NCBI GenBank assembly: GCA_030840665.1
Contig: JAVEEB010000347.1
Location: 1-10,715, forward strand
Source: Frankiaceae bacterium
Lineage (GTDB): Bacteria > Actinomycetota > Actinomycetes > JAVEEB01
Direction of reading: 5' to 3'
Length of the DNA stretch: 10,715 bases
In this document: one piece after another, positions 6,155 to 10,715 of the stretch
How the letters are laid out: each line of letters begins with the position of its first letter
How positions within the stretch are numbered: position 1 is the stretch's first letter
Notes under the pieces: generated by a model
Database searches by the model: none
What the model saw: the letters and a program-made list of their open reading frames with translations, nothing else
Told to the model about the DNA's origin: nothing
Translations under genes and position numbers: made by a program

Positions 6155-6916
6155 TCAGCGACCGCGGGCTGCGGTCTTCTTCGCGGCAGACTTCTTGGCA
6201 ACGGTCTTCTTCGCTGCGGTCTTAGCGGGAGCTGCCTTCGCGACAACCCGCTTGGCAACGACCTTCTTGGCCGCGGGGGCCGCCTTCTTGGTGGCGACCT
6301 TCTTGACGGCCACCTTCTTGGCGGGAGCGGCCTTCGTTGCAGCCGCGCGCTTAACGGGAGCGGCCTTCGTCGCGACGGCCTTCTTCGCGACAACCTTCTT
6401 GGCCACAACCTTCTTGGCGACGACCTTCTTGGCCACAGCCTTCTTGGCGGCGGGGGCCGCCTTGGTGGCTGCCGCACGCTTCGCGGGGGCCGCCTTCGTA
6501 GCGACGGCCTTCTTGGCCGCAGTCTTGCGCGCCGCCGGTGCCGCCTTTGTGGCAGCCGCGCGCTTGACGGGAGCGGCCTTCGTGGCAGCGGCACGCTTCG
6601 CGACCGGAGCCGCGACCGGAGCTGCAAGCGGCTCGAGCTTCTTGTCGCCGTTCACGACTTCCTTGAAGCCGGCGCCCGGACGGAAGCGCGGGACGGCCGA
6701 CTTCTTGGCCTTGATCCGCTCACCCGTGCGGGGGTTACGAACGAAACGAGCCGGGCGGACGAGCTTCTCGAACACGCCGAACCCGGCGATGGCAACTCGC
6801 TCGCCCTTTGCGACCGACCGCGTAACTGTGTCGATGACGGCGTCAACCGCAGTTGCGGCGGCCTTGCGGTCACCGAGCCGAGCTGCGACGGCTTCGATGA
6901 GTTCTGCCCTGTTCAC
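6155..6916 (-). CDS. hup: HU-family nucleoid protein with long Lys/Ala-rich C-terminal tail (HupB/HupS type)
   Basis: This is a histone-like protein that bends and compacts DNA. The GTG at 6916 is chosen because GGAGG lies 6 nt upstream and the HU core starts there (VNRAELIEAVAARLGD). Residues 1-90 form the HU fold: N-terminal helices, the VAIAGFGVFE turn (41-50), the DNA-binding arm with RFVRNPRTGERIKAKKSAVPRF (57-78) including the Arg-Asn-Pro tip, and a final helix. Residues 93-253 are a low-complexity tail of Lys, Ala, Pro, Val and Thr, built from repeated KRAAATKAAP and VVAKK units and resembling eukaryotic histone H1. At 253 residues it is longer than the roughly 214-218 residues I recall for HupB and HupS. 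The open frame upstream to 7087 lacks any family feature. It lies downstream of the lipid kinase gene on the same strand but across a 260-nt gap, so it probably has its own promoter. Confidence 0.95.
   Translation of the reverse strand: MNRAELIEAVAARLGDRKAAATAVDAVIDTVTRSVAKGERVAIAGFGVFEKLVRPARFVRNPRTGERIKAKKSAVPRFRPGAGFKEVVNGDKKLEPLAAPVAAPVAKRAAATKAAPVKRAAATKAAPAARKTAAKKAVATKAAPAKRAAATKAAPAAKKAVAKKVVAKKVVAKKVVAKKAVATKAAPVKRAAATKAAPAKKVAVKKVATKKAAPAAKKVVAKRVVAKAAPAKTAAKKTVAKKSAAKKTAARGR
6375..6449. repeat. Five tandem 15-bp units within the hup tail
   Basis: Units begin at 6375, 6390, 6405, 6420 and 6435. They follow the pattern AC-(A/G)(A/G)-CCTTCTT-(G/C)-GC-(C/G) on the plus strand and encode repeated V(V/A)AKK pentapeptides (about residues 157-181 of the protein). 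Because the unit is a multiple of three, gain or loss of copies would keep the frame. Larger, less regular copies of a KRAAATKAAP-encoding block flank it (near 6330-6372 and 6460-6600). Confidence 0.85.
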
Positions 6917-7176
6917 GCATTGCCTCCATGGCGGAAATAAGTGGTGATGTGAAGAAAGTCTCTGGTCACCGTATGCGGAATTGCGCGTGGACACAAAGAA
7001 GGTGGCATTGAACGTGCGCGTGTCGCAGCCCAATTCTTGTGACGGACCACCCGTTCGGATCAACAATGAAGGCGCGGCGGACGCCAAATTGGACGAGCCA
7101 CGAGCGAACTCGCGATGGCGAAAGACCCGTCGCAGCTAGTGGTTCGCCCAGTGCGGGCTCATGGTTGGGCGCGCCT
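6917..7176. other. 260-nt intergenic region upstream of hup
   Basis: No credible gene is seen between the lipid kinase stop (7177-7179) and the hup start. It holds the hup ribosome site (GGAGG, about 6923-6927, minus strand) and the promoter candidate listed separately. A small hairpin on the minus strand at 7114-7099 has a 6-bp stem (one G-T pair) and a UUCG loop, but no T-run follows, so no clear terminator for the lipid kinase transcript can be named. Confidence 0.5.
6968..6996 (-). promoter_or_regulatory. Candidate hup promoter
   Basis: On the minus strand TTGTGT (6996-6991) and TACGGT (6973-6968, form TANNNT) are separated by 17 nt. This would start transcription about 45 nt before the GTG and leave the GGAGG site in the leader. 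The -35 matches consensus only in TTG, so confidence is modest. Confidence 0.4.
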
Positions 7177-8103
7177 CTAGTGCGCGACGGCAACCCCGTC
7201 GGACACGTTCTCCGCCGACGAAGGCTGATCTGCCGGGACGCAGAGCAGCAGAGACATCGGCAGCACCTCGCAGATGAAATTTCGCGTGGACGGCCGCACA
7301 TCCCCGTCGAGCTGCAGCGGCAGTTCGCGGTCAACGGTGACCTCGATGTGGGCGGCCTTGAACACTTCGAGCTGCGCCGCCCGTGGTGTGCGACGGGCCA
7401 CCAGTCGCAGAAAAAGCCCCACCCATTCAAGGGGACTTTGCGCGGCCAGCAGACCGACCTCGAAGACACCGTCGTCGGGGACGGCATCCGGCAACACCGG
7501 TAGCCCTGCCTGCAACTCACCCACGTTGCCCACCAGCACGCCGCGCCCGCGGCGCCTGACAGTGCGGTCCTTGTCCAACCGCAACTGGAACCGCGCGACT
7601 GGTGAACGGCGCGCGGTGCGGATGCCGCTGATGACATACGCCAGCCAGCCGACCTTGTCCTTGAGCGCGCGGGGCGCGTCTCGCAGCATCTGCGCGTCGA
7701 ACCCCATGCCGGCCATGATGGCGAAACGTTCGTCGCCGAGCGTGCCGACGTCGATCGGACGCCGGACCCCCTGCGCTGCGATCGCGGCCGCACCGGCGAT
7801 CGTGAGGTCAATCTTGAAGTTGCGCGCCAGCAAATTGCCCGTGCCCGCCGGGATGACGGCGAGCGGCACTGTGGATCCGGCCATGCCGGTCACGCACGCC
7901 ATCACCGTCCCGTCGCCACCGCAGGCGACCACGAGTGCGGCCTTGTCGTTGATCGCATTCTTGGCCGCCGTCGCCCCCGGGTCGTCCTTTGTGGTCTCCA
8001 CCCAGACAAGGTCGGTAAGGCCAACGTCCGCGAGGGCGGCGCGCACGTCGGTAGCGGCGAGCCCGCTGACTGGGTTGAAGACAACGACGATCGAGCCTGT
8101 CAT
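7177..8103 (-). CDS. YegS/diacylglycerol-kinase-family lipid kinase
   Basis: Members of this family phosphorylate diacylglycerol or related lipids with ATP at the inner membrane face. Length is 308 residues, usual for the family. The catalytic domain has the early VVVFNPVSG (6-14), the nucleotide loop ACGGDGTVMA (60-69) and IPAGTGNLLARNF (84-96). The second half has the beta-sandwich landmarks MGFDAQML (133-140), PDAVPDDGVFEVGLL (205-219) and LQLDGD (263-268), where many relatives have DGE. The ATG at 8103 overlaps the stop of the PAP2 gene as ATGA, showing coupled translation; reading upstream of this ATG is only the PAP2 gene out of frame. The family is clear. The lipid substrate (diacylglycerol, sphingoid base or another) cannot be told from sequence, so no symbol is given. 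Confidence 0.93.
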   Translation of the reverse strand: MTGSIVVVFNPVSGLAATDVRAALADVGLTDLVWVETTKDDPGATAAKNAINDKAALVVACGGDGTVMACVTGMAGSTVPLAVIPAGTGNLLARNFKIDLTIAGAAAIAAQGVRRPIDVGTLGDERFAIMAGMGFDAQMLRDAPRALKDKVGWLAYVISGIRTARRSPVARFQLRLDKDRTVRRRGRGVLVGNVGELQAGLPVLPDAVPDDGVFEVGLLAAQSPLEWVGLFLRLVARRTPRAAQLEVFKAAHIEVTVDRELPLQLDGDVRPSTRNFICEVLPMSLLLCVPADQPSSAENVSDGVAVAH

Positions 8104-8798
8104 CGCCGCGTCGGCCAGAGCAGCTTGGTCGTGGCCGTGAGCCACAAGGTGCCGAGCAACATGCCCGCGAGGACGTCCGTCGGGTAGTGCATGCCGCGAT
8201 ACACGCGCGAAAATCCAACGGCGAACGGTACGAGTACAAACAGGGTCACGAGAGTTACCCGCACGATCTGGCGCCAGTGCGTGCGCCACACCACGACCGC
8301 AAGAGCCCCGTACATCGCGACTGATGCGGCCGTGTGACCGGACGGGAAGCTGGATGTCGGCGGCGCAGGATCGAGCTCCGGCACCGGCGGGCGATGGCGA
8401 TGGACGACGAGGGTCGTCAGGATGAAGATCGCCACCTCCCCTGCGAGAGTGACCGCGACGAAGACGGGTTGCTGCCATCGCCGGTAGACGACGTACAAGG
8501 AAATGACAACGACGACGGCGATCGCCGCGACGGTGCGTGTCTGCGCGACCTGCGTCACCCAGTACGTGGCGCGGACCAGCCAGCCCGTGCGGTGGAGCGC
8601 AAGATCCCTGTCGGCGGCGAGGTCGACCGACCCCAGGCCGCGCCCGGGCTTGAGCCAGCGCGTCACCAGCACTCCGACCAGGTACAGCAAGGCGAACAGG
8701 GCTACGGCAACGCCGGCGAGCTTGGCCGCCGCGTTGGGAACCGGCGCGTCTCCGGTGCGTTCGTCGACCGAAATCTCGGTGGCTGTGTCGGTCTTCAC
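8100..8798 (-). CDS. PAP2-family membrane phosphatase
   Basis: A 232-residue membrane protein of the type 2 phosphatidic acid phosphatase superfamily, which removes phosphate from lipids such as phosphatidate, phosphatidylglycerol-phosphate or isoprenyl diphosphates. About six hydrophobic segments are seen (near 26-46, 88-106, 112-131, 156-171, 178-196, 207-222). The acid-phosphatase motifs are HRHRPP (133-138; the usual KX6RP box, but with Thr129 where Lys is expected), FPSGHTAA (151-158, with the catalytic-type His155) and SRVYRGMHYPTD (197-208, with nucleophile-type His204). The GTG at 8798 has AAAGGG about 7 nt upstream and overlaps the previous stop as GTGA; the open frame beyond it simply reads through the DUF1206 gene. 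Its product reaction runs opposite to the lipid kinase encoded next. The substrate is unknown. Confidence 0.92.
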   Translation of the reverse strand: MKTDTATEISVDERTGDAPVPNAAAKLAGVAVALFALLYLVGVLVTRWLKPGRGLGSVDLAADRDLALHRTGWLVRATYWVTQVAQTRTVAAIAVVVVISLYVVYRRWQQPVFVAVTLAGEVAIFILTTLVVHRHRPPVPELDPAPPTSSFPSGHTAASVAMYGALAVVVWRTHWRQIVRVTLVTLFVLVPFAVGFSRVYRGMHYPTDVLAGMLLGTLWLTATTKLLWPTRR

Positions 8799-9673
8799 GC
8801 GGCCGCCCTTTCGGTGCGGCGCCAGCGGGCCTCGGCGAAGCCGTAGACGCCGAAAGCGATGAGACCGAGCGACACGAGGATGAGCAGGAACGCCCCGGGA
8901 GTGCGCGCGAGGGTCTTGATCGCCTCGTCGACGCCGCCCGTGTCTTTCGGCTTGTGCTGCCACGCGGCCCGCAACGTGAGGAGGCCGACGACCATGAAGA
9001 CGAGGCCGCGGGCCATCGTGCCGAATCGGCCGAGATTGGACACCGCCCTGCGCGTCGTGCCGCTCATCTCCCCCATGCGCAGGTATTTCTCGAACTTGCG
9101 CTTGTAGCCGTCGACCAGCATCGAGGCCCCCACGACTGCGATTGCCAGGCCGAGGAAGCCGACGAGGATCCGGCCGCCGGTGCTCTTCATGAGCGATGCG
9201 GAGAACGCACGGTTCTGACTGGCACTGCCGCCCTTGGAGTTGCCCCCGGTAACGAGCGAGATCGTCGTGATCGCGAGCCCCAGATAGACGAGCGCTCGCA
9301 CAGCGGACGAGATCCGTGCCTTGGCGTCGCGGCCTCCCCCGACTTCGCCGTACGCCACCTCCGTTGCCCGCCACACGGCGTAGCTGAGGAACCCGACGGC
9401 GAGGACCCACAACAGCGCGGGCCCGTACGACTGCTTCGCTATGGTGCGCAGCGCACCGTTCTGATCGATCTCCTTGTGACCTTTCCCGTACGCCAATTGC
9501 AGCGACAGGATGCCCATCAACAGGTAGATCGTCGCTCGCGATGCAAGGCCGACACGAGCGAGTCGGGCCAGCCACGGGCTGGTCGCCACGTCCTGGGCGA
9601 TGCCGGCGGCACCACCAACGGCGCGCTGACCTTTCGACGCCGGCTGACTGGCATGCGTTCTGTAGCTCGACAC
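8795..9673 (-). CDS. DUF1206 integral membrane protein
   Basis: A 292-residue membrane protein with three copies of the DUF1206 repeat, each about two membrane helices. Repeat starts are LARVGLASRATIYLLMGI (38-55), ISSAVRALVYLGLAITT (121-137) and LGRFGTMARGLVFMVVG (214-230). Each opens with a short R-x2-YLxxG-like or R(A/G)LV(Y/F) segment and is joined by a charged loop. Six helices are expected in total. The N-terminal 34 residues are soluble and end before the first helix. The GTG at 9673 is preferred because GAGGAGG lies 5 nt upstream; an in-frame ATG at 9736 is possible but lacks such a site. The stop overlaps the GTG of the PAP2 gene (GTGA). The function of DUF1206 is not known; coupling to two lipid-modifying enzymes suggests a membrane-lipid role, which is inference. 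Confidence 0.88.
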   Translation of the reverse strand: MSSYRTHASQPASKGQRAVGGAAGIAQDVATSPWLARLARVGLASRATIYLLMGILSLQLAYGKGHKEIDQNGALRTIAKQSYGPALLWVLAVGFLSYAVWRATEVAYGEVGGGRDAKARISSAVRALVYLGLAITTISLVTGGNSKGGSASQNRAFSASLMKSTGGRILVGFLGLAIAVVGASMLVDGYKRKFEKYLRMGEMSGTTRRAVSNLGRFGTMARGLVFMVVGLLTLRAAWQHKPKDTGGVDEAIKTLARTPGAFLLILVSLGLIAFGVYGFAEARWRRTERAAA

Positions 9674-9720
9674 GGGCCCCTCCTCGCAGGTGACGGGTTC
9701 CTCCCCCACGAGTAAGCACT

Positions 9721-9733
9721 TCACGCGCCGTGA
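9721..9733. promoter_or_regulatory. Short inverted repeat upstream of the DUF1206 operon
   Basis: TCACG-CGC-CGTGA is a perfect 5-bp inverted repeat with a 3-nt centre, 47 nt before the GTG at 9673 and just after the leuD terminator. Its place fits an operator for the DUF1206-PAP2-lipid kinase operon, but five-base arms occur readily in GC-rich DNA and no clear -35/-10 pair accompanies it. Confidence 0.25.
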
Positions 9734-9750
9734 CACGCAGATCTACAACC

Positions 9751-9800
9751 AAAAACGGCCGCCCTCCCCGCGCGGGATGGTGCGCGGGGACAGCGGCCGT
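9751..9800 (-). terminator. Intrinsic terminator of leuCD
   Basis: On the minus strand the outer stem ACGGCCG/CGGCCGT (9800-9794 with 9761-9755) and the inner 9-bp stem (9790-9782 with 9773-9765) enclose an 8-nt loop, with a small internal loop between stems. The hairpin is followed by TTTTT (9755-9751, seen as AAAAA on the plus strand). It begins 15 nt after the leuD stop. It also insulates the DUF1206 operon from leuCD read-through. Confidence 0.88.
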
Positions 9801-9814
9801 CGTGCTCGTCCGGA

Positions 9815-10405
9815 TCAGACGAGGGTTCGGGGTAGCCATCGGGGTCGCGCAACTTCGAAGGCGCCGATTTCCTCGACGTGACGCAACGTCAGGTCGATAT
9901 CGTCGAGGCCCTCCAGCAAGCGCCAGCGGCCGTAGTCGTCCACCTGGAACGGGGCCACGAGCGCGCCCGCTCGCACCTCACGCGCCACGAGGTCGACGAC
10001 GACGGGCGTCGTCGGGTCGCTCTCGACGATCTCCCACAGCTGCTCGATGACGCTCTGGTCGACCTGCGCCGCGAGCACACCGGTCTTGAGCGAGTTGCCG
10101 CGGAAGATGTCGGCGAAGCGCGCCGACAGGACGACGCGGAATCCCGCATCCTGCAGAGCCCACACCGCATGTTCGCGCGAACTTCCGGTGCCGAAGTCGG
10201 GGCCCGCCACCAGGACGCTGGCGCCGGCGAACTCCGGCTTGTTGTACACAAAATCCGGGTCCGTCCGCCACGCCGCGAACAGCGCGTCCTCGAAGCCCGT
10301 CCGCGTCACCCGCTTCAGGTAGACGGCGGGGATGATCTGGTCGGTGTCGACGTTGCTGCGACGCAGCGGCAGCGCGGTCCCGGTGTGGGTCGTGAACGCC
10401 TGCAT
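9815..10405 (-). CDS. leuD: 3-isopropylmalate dehydratase small subunit
   Basis: LeuD pairs with LeuC to form isopropylmalate isomerase, which converts 2-isopropylmalate to 3-isopropylmalate in leucine synthesis in the cytosol. The 196-residue length is standard. Motifs are [18 protein letters not shown] (16-33), the substrate-recognition loop [17 protein letters not shown] (68-84) and [16 protein letters not shown] (96-111), all characteristic of the aconitase swivel domain. The ATG at 10405 follows the leuC stop after a single base and has GGAGG 6 nt upstream, so it is the second gene of a leuCD operon closed by the terminator downstream. Identification is secure. Confidence 0.97.
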   Translation of the reverse strand: MQAFTTHTGTALPLRRSNVDTDQIIPAVYLKRVTRTGFEDALFAAWRTDPDFVYNKPEFAGASVLVAGPDFGTGSSREHAVWALQDAGFRVVLSARFADIFRGNSLKTGVLAAQVDQSVIEQLWEIVESDPTTPVVVDLVAREVRAGALVAPFQVDDYGRWRLLEGLDDIDLTLRHVEEIGAFEVARPRWLPRTLV

Positions 10406-10406
10406 C

Positions 10407-10715
10407 TCAGACCTCCAACAAGTCGGCGGGCGACGCGAGACGGCCCGCGTCGGCAGTGGCGGCGGCGACGGGCGGCGAGACGAGGTGCGTGCGCCCGCCC
10501 GGCCCCTGGCGACCTTCGAAGTTGCGGTTGGACGTCGACGCGCTGCGCTCCTTTGGGGCCAGCTTGTCGGGGTTCATCGCGAGGCACATCGAGCAACCGG
10601 CACCCCGCCACTCCGCGCCGGCCGCGGTGAAGATGGCGTCGAGGCCTTCGGACATTGCCTGCTCACGAACCATGACAGACCCTGGTACGACGAGCATCCG
10701 CACGCCGTCGGCGAC
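10407..10715 (-). CDS. leuC: 3-isopropylmalate dehydratase large subunit, C-terminal end (5' part outside the window)
   Basis: The last 102 residues of LeuC are present, running in from the right edge without an in-window start. LeuC carries the [4Fe-4S] cluster that activates the isopropylmalate hydroxyl. The segment MLVVPGS is followed by [13 protein letters not shown], whose C-x2-C supplies two of the three cluster cysteines, and by [22 protein letters not shown], the C-terminal signature. The residue before STSN-type signature is SAS where many homologues have CAS; this cysteine is not a cluster ligand. The end, [23 protein letters not shown], is ordinary for actinobacteria. Coupled to leuD with a one-base gap. 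Confidence 0.96.
   Translation of the reverse strand, partial: VADGVRMLVVPGSVMVREQAMSEGLDAIFTAAGAEWRGAGCSMCLAMNPDKLAPKERSASTSNRNFEGRQGPGGRTHLVSPPVAAATADAGRLASPADLLEV

Noticed and set aside
6300..6600. Regular repeats that might suggest a CRISPR array
   Set aside because: Units are 15 bp with no unique spacers and translate into the HU tail.
6098..6940. Plus-strand frame with Gly/Leu/Arg-rich repeats opposite hup
   Set aside because: The repeats are the complement of the Lys/Ala codons in the hup tail, not a separate protein.
7099..7146. GCGAAC/GTTCGC inverted repeat and UUCG hairpin after the lipid kinase gene as a terminator or small RNA
   Set aside because: Short arms, a long loop in one case, and no T-run; this could occur by chance in GC-rich DNA.
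8799..9839. Upstream extension of the PAP2 frame to 579 codons, as a fusion protein
   Set aside because: The extra part is the DUF1206 gene read out of frame. The GTGA overlap and the ribosome site at 8798 mark the real start.

Overview
The window looks like a chromosomal housekeeping segment from a high-GC member of the Actinomycetota. The evidence is a strong G/C third-position bias, GTG starts behind GGAGG-type ribosome sites, an HU protein with a very long Lys/Ala tail (the HupB/HupS type), and the families DUF3515 and DUF1206. From memory, the order leuC-leuD ... hup ... plsC-gpsA-ddl / DUF3515 (opposite strand) / thiL resembles the Mycobacterium tuberculosis leuC-leuD-hupB ... gpsA-ddlA-Rv2980 ... 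thiL block. I could not run a search, so genus is left open. I see no insertion sequence, prophage, CRISPR array, tRNA or rRNA.

Layout, left to right. (1) 1-527 (+): the 3' part of a DtxR-family metal-responsive regulator, convergent with (2) the thiamine genes thiL (1352-2278, possibly starting further upstream) and thiD (561-1355). Both are on the minus strand and coupled by an ATGA overlap. (3) 2390-2857 (+): a DUF3515 lipoprotein, divergent from thiL and convergent with (4) the minus-strand operon plsC-gpsA-ddl (5731 down to 2872), whose junctions overlap by 1 and 4 nt. (5) 5873-6091 (+): a 72-residue cold-shock-domain-like protein, probably leaderless and divergent from plsC. A strong two-way terminator hairpin (6112-6138) separates it from (6) hup (6155-6916, -). 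(7) 7177-9673 (-): a tightly overlapped DUF1206 - PAP2 phosphatase - YegS/diacylglycerol-kinase-like operon. (8) Another strong terminator (9755-9800), then leuD and the 3' end of leuC (-).

How the genes fit together. GpsA makes glycerol-3-phosphate and PlsC acylates lysophosphatidate to phosphatidate. The PAP2 phosphatase and YegS-type lipid kinase act on phosphatidate or diacylglycerol-like lipids in opposite directions. Ddl supplies D-Ala-D-Ala for peptidoglycan. Much of the centre therefore serves the cell envelope. LeuCD (leucine synthesis) and ThiD/ThiL (thiamine diphosphate) are ordinary biosynthetic genes.

I found no clear new system. The points most worth a second look are the regulator with altered metal-site residues, a thiL that appears to lack a standard start codon where the family N-terminus should begin, the small cold-shock-like protein without RNP aromatics behind a leaderless-type promoter, and the DUF1206-PAP2-lipid kinase operon between leuD and hup.
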